A stretch of 64,000 nt of DNA from Acidimicrobiia bacterium (GTDB lineage: Bacteria; Actinomycetota; Acidimicrobiia; IMCC26256; JAMXLJ01), in the NCBI GenBank assembly GCA_035651955.1, contig DASRES010000090.1:1-64000 (forward strand), given 5' to 3'. The notes beneath the pieces were generated by a model. That model did no database searches, was not told the DNA's origin, and saw only the letters and a program-made list of their open reading frames with translations. This document shows positions 9,121 to 18,764 of this stretch, piece after piece. Made by a program: the position numbers and the translations under genes. The stretch's first letter is position 1, and each line of letters opens with the position of its first letter.

Positions 9121-9525
9121 ATGACGATGACCGACCCGATCGCCGACATGCTCACCCGGATCCGCAACGCGAACACCGCCTTCCACGACGACTGCGCGAT
9201 GCCGTCGTCGAAGCTGAAGGAGGCACTTGCCGGCATCCTCAAGAGCGAGGGCTACATCGAGGACTTCCGTGTCGAGGACGACCCGACCCGCCCGGGCCGG
9301 CGACTCGTCATCGACATGAAGTACACGCCGGACCGTCGCCGCACGATCTCGGGCATCAAGCGCGTGTCGAAGCCCGGCCTGCGCGTCTACACGAAGGCCG
9401 AGAAGGTTCCCCGTGTCCTCGGTGGCATGGGGATCGCGGTGCTGTCCACCAACCAGGGTCTGATGACCGACCGCGAGGCGCGGGAGCGTCGCGTCGGCGG
9501 CGAGATCCTCTGTCACGTCTGGTAA
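9121..9525 (+). CDS. rpsH: 30S ribosomal protein S8
   Basis: S8, 134 residues, a central 16S rRNA binder and, in E. coli, translational repressor of the spc operon. [18 protein letters not shown] and [19 protein letters not shown] are typical. GAGG lies just before ATG 9121; a second ATG two codons on is also possible. A 76-bp GC-rich spacer separates it from rplF. Confidence 0.98.
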   Translation: MTMTDPIADMLTRIRNANTAFHDDCAMPSSKLKEALAGILKSEGYIEDFRVEDDPTRPGRRLVIDMKYTPDRRRTISGIKRVSKPGLRVYTKAEKVPRVLGGMGIAVLSTNQGLMTDREARERRVGGEILCHVW

Positions 9526-9601
9526 AGGAGACGAAGCGGAGGCCTGGGCGGAGCCCGGGAGGCCGAAGCGAAGTCGACCAATCGAGATAGCGAGCGTTCG
9601 C

Positions 9602-10141
9602 ATGTCCCGCATCGGCAAGAAGCCCATCCCGATCCCGTCCGGCGTCGACGTGACGATCGCGGACGGTCACGTCGCGGTGAAGGGTCCGAGAGGATCGCTC
9701 GAGCTCGACGCGCCCGAGGGCATCACGGTGGCGCGTGAGGGCGACGAGCTGATCGTCACGCGCCCGGACGACGAGCGCGAGCACCGCGCGCTGCACGGGC
9801 TGACTCGCTCGCTCGTCAACAACATGGTCGTCGGCGTGTCGGAGGGCTTCGTACGCGAGCTCGAGATCGTCGGCGTCGGCTACCGCGCGACGGGACAGGG
9901 CCCGGACCGGATCGAGCTCCAGGTCGGGTACTCGCACCCCGTCCCGGTGCGCGCGCCGGAGGGTGTGACGTTCGAGGTGCCGAGCCCGACGCGCATCGCC
10001 GTCCGTGGGTTCGACAAGCAGCTGGTCGGCCAGGTCGCGGCCGACATCCGCAAGATCCGCAAGCCCGAGCCGTACAAGGGCAAGGGCATCCGCTACGCCG
10101 GCGAGCGTGTCCTGCGCAAGGCCGGCAAGAGCGCCAAGTAA
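9602..10141 (+). CDS. rplF: 50S ribosomal protein L6
   Basis: L6, 179 residues, lies near the factor-binding site of the 50S subunit. [17 protein letters not shown] at the start and [18 protein letters not shown] near the end are diagnostic for the two-domain L6 fold. The preceding gap 9526-9601 holds GAAGCGGAGGCC and GGAGGCCGAAGCG around a small GGGC/GCCC hairpin, with no open frame. Confidence 0.98.
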   Translation: MSRIGKKPIPIPSGVDVTIADGHVAVKGPRGSLELDAPEGITVAREGDELIVTRPDDEREHRALHGLTRSLVNNMVVGVSEGFVRELEIVGVGYRATGQGPDRIELQVGYSHPVPVRAPEGVTFEVPSPTRIAVRGFDKQLVGQVAADIRKIRKPEPYKGKGIRYAGERVLRKAGKSAK

Positions 10142-10164
10142 CCGAGGAACCGGGGACGAGAGCG

Positions 10165-10521
10165 ATGCCTGTCAGTCGACAGCTCAGCCGGGAGCGGCGT
10201 CACCGCAGGGTGCGCAAGAAGGTGCGCGGCACCGCCGAGCGGCCGCGTCTGTCGGTGTTCCGCTCCAACCGTCACATCTACGCGCAGGTCGTCGACGACG
10301 TGAGTGGCCGTACGCTCGCGGCTGCCTCGACCGTCGAGGCCGACCTGCGCGACGGCTCGACCGGCACGGTCGACGCCGCCACGACCGTGGGCAAGCTCGT
10401 CGGTGAGCGCGCGCGGGCAGCCGGGATCGAGAGCGTCGTCTTCGACCGCGGGGGCTTCCGCTTCCACGGTCGTGTGGCCGGCGTCGCGTCCGGCGCGCGC
10501 GAAGCCGGGCTCCGCTTCTGA
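10165..10521 (+). CDS. rplR: 50S ribosomal protein L18
   Basis: L18, 118 residues, binds 5S rRNA with L5. [19 protein letters not shown] and [13 protein letters not shown] near the end define the family. It starts 23 bp after rplF and precedes rpsE by 19 bp, in standard spc order. Confidence 0.98.
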   Translation: MPVSRQLSRERRHRRVRKKVRGTAERPRLSVFRSNRHIYAQVVDDVSGRTLAAASTVEADLRDGSTGTVDAATTVGKLVGERARAAGIESVVFDRGGFRFHGRVAGVASGAREAGLRF

Positions 10522-10540
10522 ACGCTTCCGAGAGGTAGTC

Positions 10541-11089
10541 ATGCCTGAAGGCCAGTACGAAGAGCGCGTGATCGCGATCAACCGCGTGGCGAAGGTCGTC
10601 AAGGGCGGCCGGCGCTTCTCCTTCACCGCGCTCGTCGTGGTCGGTGACGGCAACGGGAACGTCGGGCTGGGCTACGGCAAGGCGAAGGAGGTCCCGGCCG
10701 CGATCCAGAAGGGGATGGAGGAGGCGCGCAAGAACCTCTTCGCTGTGCCGATCGCCGGCTCCACGATCACCCACACGATCCTCGGCGAGCACGACGCCGC
10801 GCGCGTCCTGCTCAAACCGGCGGCGCCCGGTACCGGTGTCATCGCGGGTGGCGCGGCGCGGGCGATCCTCGAGGCGGCCGGCGTGCGCGACGTGCTGGCG
10901 AAGTCCCTCGGGTCGTCGAACGCGATCAACGTGTCACGAGCGACGATCGAGGGCCTCCGCGGCCTCCGCCGGCCCGACGAGGTCGCGAAGCTGCGCGGCA
11001 AGTCGGCGGAAGAGGTCTCCGCACCCGGGATGCTGCGCGCGTACCGCGACGCCGCGACGCGCAAGGCCGAGCCGACCGAGGTCGCGTGA
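10541..11089 (+). CDS. rpsE: 30S ribosomal protein S5
   Basis: S5, 182 residues, a fidelity protein at the mRNA entry. ATG 10541 follows GAGAGG and gives [20 protein letters not shown]. The double-stranded-RNA-binding fold is seen in [16 protein letters not shown] and [19 protein letters not shown]. About 20 extra residues at the end (RKAEPTEVA) are modest. rpmD begins one base after its stop. Confidence 0.98.
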   Translation: MPEGQYEERVIAINRVAKVVKGGRRFSFTALVVVGDGNGNVGLGYGKAKEVPAAIQKGMEEARKNLFAVPIAGSTITHTILGEHDAARVLLKPAAPGTGVIAGGAARAILEAAGVRDVLAKSLGSSNAINVSRATIEGLRGLRRPDEVAKLRGKSAEEVSAPGMLRAYRDAATRKAEPTEVA

Positions 11090-11090
11090 C

Positions 11091-11276
11091 ATGGCCGCGA
11101 AGCTGCGCGTCACGCTCGTCCGTTCCGTCATCGGCGTGAAGCCGAAGCAGCGCGGCACGATCCGTGCCCTCGGCCTGAAGCGCATCGACCACACCGTCGA
11201 GCACGCCGACCGTCCCGAGATCCGGGGGATGCTCGCCCGGGTCCCGCATCTCGTGCGCGTGGAGGAGATCTCGTGA
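11091..11276 (+). CDS. rpmD: 50S ribosomal protein L30
   Basis: L30, 61 residues, a small 23S-binding protein absent from some lineages but retained here. LRVTLVRSVIGVKPKQRGT and LGLKRIDHTVEH are typical. It lies one base after rpsE, and its last codons overlap the rplO GTG (GTGA). Confidence 0.97.
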   Translation: MAAKLRVTLVRSVIGVKPKQRGTIRALGLKRIDHTVEHADRPEIRGMLARVPHLVRVEEIS

Positions 11277-11764
11277 AGGTCCACGACCTGAAGCCGCCGG
11301 AGGGTTCGCGCCGGCCGCGCCGTCGTGTCGGCCGCGGCATCGCGGGCAAGGGAGGCAAGACCGCGGGCCGCGGCATGAAGGGACAGGGCGCGCGCGACAC
11401 CGTGAAGCCGGGGTTCGAGGGTGGTCAGACCCCCCTCATGCGGCGCACGCCGAAGGCGAAGGGGTTCAAGAACCCGTTCCGCATCGAGTACAGCGTCGTC
11501 AACCTCGACACGCTCGAGGCGTTCGACGCGTCGAGCACGATCGACCCGGACGCGCTGCGAGCGCGGGGGCTGGTGCACAAGCACGGGTTGGTGAAGGTGC
11601 TCGGCCGCGGTGAGCTGACGAAGCCGCTGACTGTGCGTGCGCACGCCTTCTCGGCCGCCGCGACCAGGGCGATCGAGGCCGCCGGGGGAACCACGGAGAC
11701 TCTGCCGCTGCCGTACCGGACGGGCCGTCCACCTGCCCGGGGCAATGCCCTGATGAACCGGTAA
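11273..11764 (+). CDS. rplO: 50S ribosomal protein L15
   Basis: L15, 163 residues, a late assembly protein of the 50S core. MKVHDLKPPEGSRRPRRRVG, GRGMKGQGARDTVKPGFEGG and MRRTPKAKGF are conserved Gly/Arg-rich blocks. GTG 11273 overlaps the rpmD stop. The C-terminus is about 15 residues longer than in E. coli. secY follows after 43 bp. Confidence 0.98.
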   Translation: MKVHDLKPPEGSRRPRRRVGRGIAGKGGKTAGRGMKGQGARDTVKPGFEGGQTPLMRRTPKAKGFKNPFRIEYSVVNLDTLEAFDASSTIDPDALRARGLVHKHGLVKVLGRGELTKPLTVRAHAFSAAATRAIEAAGGTTETLPLPYRTGRPPARGNALMNR

Positions 11765-11807
11765 CCTGAGCAGCCTTCCCTAGCGACCGAGGAGGACGGC
11801 GCACCCC

Positions 11808-13109
11808 ATGCTCTCCCGCCTCCGGAACATGTTCCGGGTGCCCGACCTGCGGAAGAAGATCCTCTTCACGCTGCTGATCGTCGCGATCTACCGGATCGGG
11901 ACGCACATCCCGGTCCCCTACGTCGACTTCCAGCAGATCAAGAACCTCGAGCACCAGTCGAAGAACAGCGGTGTCGTCGGCTTCCTCGACCTGTTCTCGG
12001 GCGGCGCGCTCACGAACGTCGCGGTGTTCTTCCTCGGCATCATGCCGTACATCACCGCGTCGATCATCATGCAGCTCCTCGGCGTGGTGATCCCCAAGCT
12101 CGAGGAGTGGCAGAACGAGGGCCAGACCGGCCAGAAGAAGATCACCCAGTGGACCCGGTACCTCACCGTCGGTCTCGCGGTGATCCAGGCGACCGGCTGG
12201 GTGTTCAGCCTCCACCAGGGCTCGAGCGGACTGCTCGGCTTCGTCGGCTTCCAGGGCAAGGACATGATCCCCGGGTTCAACGCACCGCGGGCGATCCTGA
12301 TCATCCTCACCTGGACGGCCGGCACCGCGATGGTCATGTGGCTCGCCGAGCTCATCACGCAGCGCGGGATCGGGAACGGGATGTCGATCCTGATCTTCGC
12401 GTCCGTCGTGTCGCGCCTTCCCGCGCAGGGAAGTCAGCTGTTCTCGCAGGGCAGCAAGTTCCAGTTCTCGGTGATCTGCATCATCGGCATCGGGATGATC
12501 GTCGGCATCGTCTTCGTGGAGTCGGGGCAGCGTCGCATCCCCGTCCAATTCGCGAAGCGCGTCGTCGGCCGTCGCATGTACGGCGGCCAGAGCACGTACA
12601 TCCCGCTGAAGGTGAACCAGTCGGGGGTGATCCCGCCGATCTTCGCGAGCTCCGTGCTCGCGTTCCCGGCGTTGATCGCGAGCGCCAGCCCGTGGAAGGG
12701 CTTCCAGAAGTTCGTCAACGACCAGCTCATCCAGCGTCAGAGCTGGTTCTACATCGGGTGCTACGCGCTGCTGATCATCTTCTTCGCGTACTTCTACACG
12801 GCGATCGCGTTCAACCCGCAGCAACAGGCAGACATCATCCGAAAGCAAGGCGGGTTCATCCCCGGCATCAGACCGGGACCGCCGACGGAGCGGTATCTCG
12901 CGAAGGTCCTGAACCGGATCAACCTGCCGGGATCGTTGTTCCTCGCGTTCATCGCCGTTCTGCCGCTGCTCGTCATCGCGCTCTGGAACATCCAACAGTT
13001 CCCCTTCGGCGGGGTTGCCATCCTGATCATCGTCGGTGTCGCGCTCGAGACGATGAAACAGATCGACAGCCAGCTGATGATGCGGAACTACGAAGGGTTC
13101 CTGACCTGA
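11808..13109 (+). CDS. secY: Preprotein translocase channel SecY
   Basis: SecY, 433 residues, forms the plasma-membrane export channel with SecE and SecG. It has the usual ten membrane segments, the IYRIGTHIPVPYVD N-terminus, the plug region FLDLFSGGALTNVAVF, and PFGGVAILIIVGVALET near the end. AGGAGG stands upstream of ATG 11808. It sits between rplO and adk as in most actinobacteria, and would serve the lipoproteins and pilins encoded nearby. Confidence 0.98.
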   Translation: MLSRLRNMFRVPDLRKKILFTLLIVAIYRIGTHIPVPYVDFQQIKNLEHQSKNSGVVGFLDLFSGGALTNVAVFFLGIMPYITASIIMQLLGVVIPKLEEWQNEGQTGQKKITQWTRYLTVGLAVIQATGWVFSLHQGSSGLLGFVGFQGKDMIPGFNAPRAILIILTWTAGTAMVMWLAELITQRGIGNGMSILIFASVVSRLPAQGSQLFSQGSKFQFSVICIIGIGMIVGIVFVESGQRRIPVQFAKRVVGRRMYGGQSTYIPLKVNQSGVIPPIFASSVLAFPALIASASPWKGFQKFVNDQLIQRQSWFYIGCYALLIIFFAYFYTAIAFNPQQQADIIRKQGGFIPGIRPGPPTERYLAKVLNRINLPGSLFLAFIAVLPLLVIALWNIQQFPFGGVAILIIVGVALETMKQIDSQLMMRNYEGFLT

Positions 13110-13155
13110 GCGGGCGCGTTCGCGCACCGCGACCGGGGCAGAGGGCGACCGCACG

Positions 13156-13821
13156 ATGAGCCAGGGCCCGCGGCTGGTCATGCTCGGCAAGCAGGGTGCC
13201 GGCAAGGGGACGCAGGCCGCGCGCGTCGCGGAGCACTACCGCATCGTGCACCTGTCGACCGGCGACCTGTTCCGTGCCGCGGCACACGCGGGCACGCCGT
13301 TCGGGATCCGCGCGAAGGAGTACATGGATCGGGGCGACCTCGTGCCCGACGAGACCGTGGTCGGGCTGATCGAGGAGCGGTTCACGGCCGACGGCAGCCC
13401 GCTCCCGGGTGGGTTCGTGCTCGACGGGTTCCCGCGCAACCGGTACCAGGCCGAGGAGCTCGACCGGGTGCTCGACGGGCTGCCCCTCGACCTGGCCGTC
13501 GACCTCGACGTCCCGCGCGACATCGTGCTCGAGCGCCTCGCCGGACGCCGCGTCTGCAGCCGGTGCGGCGCGGTGTACCACCTCGACATGCCGCCGTCGC
13601 GACCCTGGGTCTGCGACGTGTGCGGCGGCGAGGTCGTCCAGCGCGACGACGACACCGAGGAGGCGATCCTCCGCCGGCTCGAGCTGTACGAGACGGAGAC
13701 CGTCCCCGTCCTCGACTACTACCGCGACCAGACCAAGCTGGCGGTCGTCGACGGCGTCGGGACCGGTGACGAGGTGTTCGAGCGGGTCGTGAAGATCGTC
13801 GACGAGCGACGTCCGGGGTGA
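13156..13821 (+). CDS. adk: Adenylate kinase
   Basis: Adenylate kinase, 221 residues, interconverts ATP, ADP and AMP. The P-loop GKQGAGKGTQ, the AMP-binding LSTGDLFRAA and FVLDGFPRN are present. The LID keeps two CxxC pairs (CSRC and CDVC) for a structural zinc, as in Gram-positive enzymes. It follows secY by 46 bp and precedes map by 4 bp. Confidence 0.97.
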   Translation: MSQGPRLVMLGKQGAGKGTQAARVAEHYRIVHLSTGDLFRAAAHAGTPFGIRAKEYMDRGDLVPDETVVGLIEERFTADGSPLPGGFVLDGFPRNRYQAEELDRVLDGLPLDLAVDLDVPRDIVLERLAGRRVCSRCGAVYHLDMPPSRPWVCDVCGGEVVQRDDDTEEAILRRLELYETETVPVLDYYRDQTKLAVVDGVGTGDEVFERVVKIVDERRPG

Positions 13822-13825
13822 AGCG

Positions 13826-14572
13826 GTGATCACGCGCAAGAGCCGGGAGCAGATCGCGCTAATGCGGCGGGCCGGGAGGGTCGTCGCGGAGATGCACGAG
13901 GAATGCGCGCGCGCGTCGAAGCCCGGCGTCACGACCGCCGAGGTCGACCAGGTCGCGCGCGACGTGCTCGACCGGCGTGGCGCACGCTCGAACTTCCTCG
14001 GCTACCACGGCTTCCCCGCGGTGATCTGCACGTCGCCGAACGACGTGATCGTCCACGGGATCCCCGACGGCTACACGCTGCGCGAGGGCGACATCCTGTC
14101 GATCGACTGCGGGGCGATCATCGAGGGTTGGCACGCGGACGCCGCGCTCACGATCCCGATCGGCGACGTCGACGACGAGTCGCACCGGCTCATCGACGTG
14201 ACGCGCCACTCGCTCGACGCCGCCATCGAGCAGGTCCTCGCGGGCAACCGCCTCTCGGACATCGGTGCGGCCGTGGAGGGTGTCGCGGAGGCGGCCGGGT
14301 TCACGGTCGTGCGGGAGTACGTCGGGCACGGGATCGGCACCGCGATGCACGAGGAGCCCCACGTCCCGAACTACGGCCCACCCGGCCGGGGGCTCAAGCT
14401 CAAGGAGGGCCTCGTGCTCGCCATCGAGCCGATGGTCAACGCGGGTGGCGCCGCGACCAGGACGCTCGACGACGGCTGGGCGGTCGTGACGGCCGACGGC
14501 CGCCGCTCCGCCCACTTCGAGCACACCGTCGCGGTGACCGACCACGGCCCGGAAGTCCTGACCCTGCCATGA
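13826..14572 (+). CDS. map: Methionine aminopeptidase, type I
   Basis: Removes the initiator Met from new proteins; 248 residues. It shows the NFLGYHGFPAVICTSPND substrate pocket, metal ligands in SIDCGAIIEGWHAD, GHGIGTAMHEEP and AIEPMV. GTG 13826 gives MITRKSREQIALMRRAG. It follows adk closely, and a 209-bp gap separates it from infA, so infA and its followers may have their own promoter. Confidence 0.97.
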   Translation: MITRKSREQIALMRRAGRVVAEMHEECARASKPGVTTAEVDQVARDVLDRRGARSNFLGYHGFPAVICTSPNDVIVHGIPDGYTLREGDILSIDCGAIIEGWHADAALTIPIGDVDDESHRLIDVTRHSLDAAIEQVLAGNRLSDIGAAVEGVAEAAGFTVVREYVGHGIGTAMHEEPHVPNYGPPGRGLKLKEGLVLAIEPMVNAGGAATRTLDDGWAVVTADGRRSAHFEHTVAVTDHGPEVLTLP

Positions 14573-14687
14573 CACTTGCGCCGCCCCGGAGTCGGAGCGG
14601 GGCGGGCTGGACCGGTGGCAAGCGGCGCCCTGCCAACAGTGGCTCACGCTGCACGACGCGTCTCAGCAACCCGCGTCACCCTCCAGA

Positions 14688-14717
14688 TTTCTGTCCCGGG
14701 TGACCTGCGTGTATCCT
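14688..14717 (+). promoter_or_regulatory. Possible promoter before infA
   Basis: TTTCTG (14688-14693) and TATCCT (14712-14717) are 18 bp apart in the 209-bp gap after map, which otherwise shows no gene. Transcription would begin near 14724, about 58 nt before the infA start. The fit to consensus is moderate. Confidence 0.35.
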
Positions 14718-14781
14718 GTTCGGTCGGCCCCGTGGTCCCTGGCGCGTATTTCGCGCGCCCTGTTGTTGCAGGTGGTGCACC

Positions 14782-15006
14782 CTGGCGAAGCCCAAGGACG
14801 ACACGATCCTCGTCGAGGGGACGGTCGTCGAGCCGCTGCCGAACGCGATGTTCCGAGTCGAGCTGGAGAACGGCCACAAGGTGCTCGCGCACATCTCCGG
14901 GAAGATGCGGATGAACTACATCCGGATCCTGCCCGGCGACAGGGTGCAAGTGGAGCTCACGCCCTACGACCTCGGCCGTGGTCGCATCACCTACCGCTAC
15001 AAGTAG
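14782..15006 (+). CDS. infA: Translation initiation factor IF-1, apparent CTG start
   Basis: IF-1, 74 residues, blocks the A site during initiation. The frame reads [20 protein letters not shown] and ends [10 protein letters not shown], a full OB-fold IF-1. No ATG, GTG or TTG lies in frame between the upstream TGA at 14701 and an internal ATG at 14848, which would remove 22 conserved residues. The CTG at 14782 sits exactly where the family Met is expected, before AKPKDD, and has AGGTGG (14770-14775) six bases ahead. CTG is therefore the likely start. The gene leads rpmJ-rpsM-rpsK-rpsD-rpoA-rplQ. Confidence 0.93.
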   Translation: MAKPKDDTILVEGTVVEPLPNAMFRVELENGHKVLAHISGKMRMNYIRILPGDRVQVELTPYDLGRGRITYRYK

Positions 15007-15028
15007 CGGCCGAAGCAGTCGGAGCGTC

Positions 15029-15142
15029 ATGAAGGTCCGCCCGTCCGTCAAGAAGATGTGCGAGAAGTGCAAGGTCATCCGCCGTCACGGCTCGGTGCGG
15101 GTGATCTGCGTCAACCCGCGCCACAAGCAGCGCCAGGGTTAG
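15029..15142 (+). CDS. rpmJ: 50S ribosomal protein L36, zinc form
   Basis: L36, 37 residues. [20 protein letters not shown] gives the zinc ligands Cys11 and Cys14, and Cys27 with His32 completes the set. This is the zinc-containing form. It lies between infA (22 bp) and rpsM (15 bp) in standard order. Confidence 0.97.
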   Translation: MKVRPSVKKMCEKCKVIRRHGSVRVICVNPRHKQRQG

Positions 15143-15157
15143 GGGGTTCGTCACGCC

Positions 15158-15535
15158 ATGGCCCGCATCGCAGGAGTCGACGTCCCCCGCGAGAAGCGCC
15201 TCGAGATCTCGCTCACCTACATCTATGGCATCGGCCGTACGACCGCGCGTCTCGTGTGCGACGCGAACAACATCTCGGCCGACACGCGCGTACGCGACCT
15301 CACGGACGAGGAGGTCGCGCGGCTGCGGTCGTGGATCGATCAGAACCTGAAGGTCGAGGGTGACCTGCGCCGCGAGGTGCAGGGGCACATCAAGCGCAAG
15401 ATGGAGATCGGCAGCTACTCGGGCCTGCGCCACCGCCGCGGCCTCCCCGTGCGCGGACAGCGGACGCGGACGAACGCGCGCACGCGCAAGGGCCCGAAGA
15501 AGACCGTCGCCGGCAAGAAGCGCGCCCGCAAGTAG
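15158..15535 (+). CDS. rpsM: 30S ribosomal protein S13
   Basis: S13, 125 residues, contacts the P-site tRNA and forms bridges to L5. [20 protein letters not shown], the helix-hairpin-helix around [13 protein letters not shown], and the basic tail [18 protein letters not shown] are present. Length is typical. Confidence 0.98.
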   Translation: MARIAGVDVPREKRLEISLTYIYGIGRTTARLVCDANNISADTRVRDLTDEEVARLRSWIDQNLKVEGDLRREVQGHIKRKMEIGSYSGLRHRRGLPVRGQRTRTNARTRKGPKKTVAGKKRARK

Positions 15536-15592
15536 CCGGTGCGGCGGCCCGTCCCGCCGCGCCACCGCTCACCCGTACGAGAAGGGGATTCC

Positions 15593-15991
15593 GTGGCTCG
15601 CCCACCCGCAGGAGGACGCCGCCCGAAGCGGCGTGAACGCAAGAACATCGCCTACGGCATCGCGCACATCAAGTCGTCGTTCAACAACACGATCGTCACG
15701 ATCGCCGACCAGCAGGGCAACACGATCGCGTGGGCGTCGTCGGGCAACGTCGGGTTCAAGGGCTCGCGCAAGTCCACGCCGTTCGCCGCGCAGCTGGCCG
15801 CGGAGACCGCGGCGCGACGCGCGATGGAGCACGGTGTGCGCAAGGTCGACGTCATGGTGAAGGGTCCCGGGTCGGGGCGCGAGACCGCGATCCGGTCGAT
15901 CCAGAACACGGGGATCGAGGTCGTCGGCATCAAGGACGTCACCCCGATCCCGCACAACGGCTGCCGTCCCCCGAAGCGCCGGAGGGTCTGA
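15593..15991 (+). CDS. rpsK: 30S ribosomal protein S11
   Basis: S11, 132 residues, on the 30S platform by the E site. [39 protein letters not shown] and the [14 protein letters not shown] terminus are diagnostic. GTG 15593 follows AGAAGGGG at good distance. Its stop overlaps the rpsD start by one base. Confidence 0.98.
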   Translation: MARPPAGGRRPKRRERKNIAYGIAHIKSSFNNTIVTIADQQGNTIAWASSGNVGFKGSRKSTPFAAQLAAETAARRAMEHGVRKVDVMVKGPGSGRETAIRSIQNTGIEVVGIKDVTPIPHNGCRPPKRRRV

Positions 15992-16608
15992 TGGCGCGTT
16001 ACACGGGACCGGTCTGCCGGCTGTGCCGGCGCGAGCGGATGAAGCTGTTCCTCAAGGGCGCGAAGTGCGACACGATGCGCTGCCCGATCGAGCGCCGGCC
16101 GTACCCGCCGGGCATGCACGGCCGCGGTCGCATCCGCGAGAGCGAGTACCTGCTCCAGCTGCGCGAGAAGCAGAAGGCGCGCCGCATCTACGGCCTGCTC
16201 GAGAAGCAGTTCCAGAACCTCTACAACGAGGCGGCCCGCCAGAAGGGCATCACCGGCGAGAACCTGCTGCGGATGCTCGAGCTGCGCATCGACAACGTCG
16301 TGTACCGCGCGAACTTCGCCGCGAGCCGCAACCAGGCCCGCCAGCTCGTCCGCCACGGGCACGTCAACGTGAACGGCAAGCGCGTCACGATCCCGTCGTA
16401 CCGGTTGCGCAAGGGCGACGTCGTGGAGCTGCGTGACAAGGCGCGCTCGATGATCGTCGTGCGCCACAACCTCGACACGCTCGACCGCGCGGTGCCCCAG
16501 TGGCTCGACACCGGCGAGATGCGCGTGACGGTGCGCGACCTCCCGTTGCGGGAGCAGATCGACGTGCCGGTGCGCGAGCAGCTCATCGTCGAGCTCTACT
16601 CGAAGTAG
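15991..16608 (+). CDS. rpsD: 30S ribosomal protein S4, zinc form
   Basis: S4, 205 residues, a primary 16S binder and an antitermination factor. The N-terminus has Cys9, Cys12, Cys26 and Cys31, the zinc type. LLRMLELRIDNVVYRANFA and the S4 RNA-binding domain QLVRHGHVNVNGKRVTIPSY follow. In E. coli S4 represses the alpha operon; no leader structure could be matched to that here. Confidence 0.98.
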   Translation: MARYTGPVCRLCRRERMKLFLKGAKCDTMRCPIERRPYPPGMHGRGRIRESEYLLQLREKQKARRIYGLLEKQFQNLYNEAARQKGITGENLLRMLELRIDNVVYRANFAASRNQARQLVRHGHVNVNGKRVTIPSYRLRKGDVVELRDKARSMIVVRHNLDTLDRAVPQWLDTGEMRVTVRDLPLREQIDVPVREQLIVELYSK

Positions 16609-16684
16609 CCGGCCGCCTCCCGCGGTGACGAGCGCCGCGTCCACACGACCTCACGACCTCTGACATTCGAGAAGCGAGCGCACG

Positions 16685-17623
16685 ATGCTGATCATCCAAC
16701 GACCCGAGATCGAGTCCCGAGAGCCGGACGGCAACACGCAACAGTTCGTGATCGCGCCGCTGGAGCCGGGCTTCGGTCACACGCTCGGCAACAGCCTGCG
16801 GCGGACGTTGCTGTCGTCGATCCCCGGCGCGGCCGTCACGCAGGTCCGCTTCGATGACGCGCTGCACGAGTTCGCGGTCATCAAGGGCGTGAAGGAGGAC
16901 GTCACCGACGTCATCCTCAACCTGAAGGACCTCGTGCTGCGGTGCTCGTCCGAGGAGCCCGTGACGCTGCGGCTCGACGTGCGCGGCCCGGCCGACGTCA
17001 CCGCGGGGGACATCCAGACCACGAACGAGGTCGAGATCCTCAATCCCGATCTCCACATCGCGGCCGTGAACGCCCAGGGCGCGCTGCGTCTCGACCTGAC
17101 GGTCGAGCAGGGTCGCGGCTACGCGTCCGCCGAGAAGACGAAGCGACCGGGCGCGCCGATCGGCGTCATCCCCGTCGACGCCATCTTCTCGCCCGTGCGG
17201 CGCGTCGCGTTCGGGGTGGAGCCGACCCGTGTCGAGCAGGCGACGAACTACGACAAGCTCACGCTGACGATCGAGACCGACGGGTCGATCACGCCGCGCG
17301 ACGCGCTCGCCTCCGCGGGCGACACGCTCGGGCGGCTGGTCGGGCTGATCGCGGAGCTGTCGGCCGAGCCCCGTGGACTCGAGCTCGGCGAGGTGTCGCC
17401 GGCGACCGCGACGTCGCCCGACCTCGAGCTGCCGATCGAGGAGCTCGACCTGTCCGAGCGTCCGCGCAACTGCCTCAAGCGGGCGCGGGTCGACACGATC
17501 GGCCAGCTCGTCCAGAAGACCGAGGACGACCTGCTCGCGATCACGAACTTCGGCTCGAAGTCGCTCGAAGAGGTGTTGCAGAAGCTCGACGAGCGGGGCC
17601 TGTCGCTGCGGGTGAAGGAGTAG
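16685..17623 (+). CDS. rpoA: RNA polymerase subunit alpha
   Basis: Alpha, 312 residues. The N-terminal domain, [21 protein letters not shown]-type (first part [12 protein letters not shown]), dimerises and binds beta and beta'. An acidic linker ends near [15 protein letters not shown], and the C-terminal domain ([24 protein letters not shown]) contacts promoter UP elements and activators. It follows rpsD by 76 bp and rplQ starts 2 bp after it. Confidence 0.98.
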   Translation: MLIIQRPEIESREPDGNTQQFVIAPLEPGFGHTLGNSLRRTLLSSIPGAAVTQVRFDDALHEFAVIKGVKEDVTDVILNLKDLVLRCSSEEPVTLRLDVRGPADVTAGDIQTTNEVEILNPDLHIAAVNAQGALRLDLTVEQGRGYASAEKTKRPGAPIGVIPVDAIFSPVRRVAFGVEPTRVEQATNYDKLTLTIETDGSITPRDALASAGDTLGRLVGLIAELSAEPRGLELGEVSPATATSPDLELPIEELDLSERPRNCLKRARVDTIGQLVQKTEDDLLAITNFGSKSLEEVLQKLDERGLSLRVKE

Positions 17624-17625
17624 GG

Positions 17626-17976
17626 ATGCCGACCCCGAAGAAGGGGCCGCGCTTCGGCGGCAGCCCGAGCCACCACCGACTGCTGCTCGCCAACCTCGCC
17701 GCGCACCTGTTCGCGTCGGAGGCGATCGTCACGACCGTCCCGAAGGCAAAGGCGTTGCGCCCGTATGCGGAGCGGCTGATCACCAAGGCGAAGAAAGGTG
17801 GCGTGCACCAGCAGCGCCAGGTCGTCGCGCGCCTGCACGACAAGGACGTCACCCAGAAGCTCTTCGCCGAGATCGCGCCGCGCTACGCGGACCGCAACGG
17901 CGGGTACCTGCGCATCCTCAAGCTCGGGCCGCGCCCCGGCGACAACGCGCCGATGGCCCGCATCGAGCTCGTGTAG
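17626..17976 (+). CDS. rplQ: 50S ribosomal protein L17
   Basis: L17, 116 residues, at the tunnel exit. [20 protein letters not shown] and [21 protein letters not shown] are signatures, and [20 protein letters not shown] closes the protein. It is the last ribosomal gene of this run; truA follows after 8 bp. Confidence 0.98.
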   Translation: MPTPKKGPRFGGSPSHHRLLLANLAAHLFASEAIVTTVPKAKALRPYAERLITKAKKGGVHQQRQVVARLHDKDVTQKLFAEIAPRYADRNGGYLRILKLGPRPGDNAPMARIELV

Positions 17977-17984
17977 CACCCTCG

Positions 17985-18749
17985 GTGACGCTCTTCGACT
18001 CCCACGACGGGCCGGCCAAGTGCCGGCTCGTCGTCGCGTACGACGGTACGGGGTTCCGTGGGTTCGCGGAGCAGCCCAATGTGCGGACGGTCGGCGGCAC
18101 GTTGCGCAAGGCGCTGGAGAAGGTCGTGCGCCATCCGGTGGAGCTCCAGTGCGCGGGGCGCACCGACGCCGGCGTCCACGCGTGGGGCCAGGTCGTCACG
18201 TTCGACGCCGGCGCGGGCCTCGACCCGTGGCGCGTCCAGTCCGCGCTCAACGGGATGCTGGCACCGGAGCTCGTCGTGCGCGACGCGGACCTCGTCGACG
18301 CGTCGTTCGATCCGCGACACTCGGCGCGTTGGCGCGAGTACCGCTACACGATCGTGAACCGGCCGTTCGCCGACCCGTTCCGCGCCCGCTATGCGTGGTG
18401 CGTGGCCGAGCCGCTCGACCTGAAGCTGCTGAGGCTGGGCGCGGACCCGTTCCTGGGCGAGCACGACTTCGCCGCGTTCTGCCGGAAGGGTCCCGAGGGG
18501 TCGTCGACCGTGAGACGCGTGCTCGCGTCGCGCTGGAACGACGATGGTGATGGCGTGCTGGTGTACGAGGTGCGCGCCAGCGCGTTCTGCTGGCAGATGG
18601 TGCGTTCGATCGTCGGCACCCTCGTCGACGTCGGACGCGGACGGCTCCGCCCCGGTGACGTGCTGTCGATCATGCGAGGACGCGATCGTGGGGCGGCCGG
18701 TCAGATCGCGCCGCCCCACGGACTGTGTCTCTGGGAGGTCGGGTACTGA
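17985..18749 (+). CDS. truA: tRNA pseudouridine(38-40) synthase TruA
   Basis: Converts uridines 38-40 of the tRNA anticodon arm to pseudouridine; 254 residues. RLVVAYDGTGFRGFAEQPN opens the catalytic domain, and AGRTDAGVHAWGQ holds the catalytic Asp. CWQMVRSIVGTLVDVGRGR closes the C-terminal domain. GTG 17985 is 8 bp after rplQ, as in many actinobacteria. It ends 15 bp from a convergent lipoprotein gene; the hairpin there (CGGGT/ACCCG at 18740-18756) is weak. Confidence 0.96.
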   Translation: MTLFDSHDGPAKCRLVVAYDGTGFRGFAEQPNVRTVGGTLRKALEKVVRHPVELQCAGRTDAGVHAWGQVVTFDAGAGLDPWRVQSALNGMLAPELVVRDADLVDASFDPRHSARWREYRYTIVNRPFADPFRARYAWCVAEPLDLKLLRLGADPFLGEHDFAAFCRKGPEGSSTVRRVLASRWNDDGDGVLVYEVRASAFCWQMVRSIVGTLVDVGRGRLRPGDVLSIMRGRDRGAAGQIAPPHGLCLWEVGY

Positions 18750-18764
18750 GCACCCGTCCGTCGA

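Noticed and set aside
11499-13205. Long minus-strand frame opposite secY
   Set aside because: Shadow frame rich in Asp, Arg and His; secY on the plus strand is certain.
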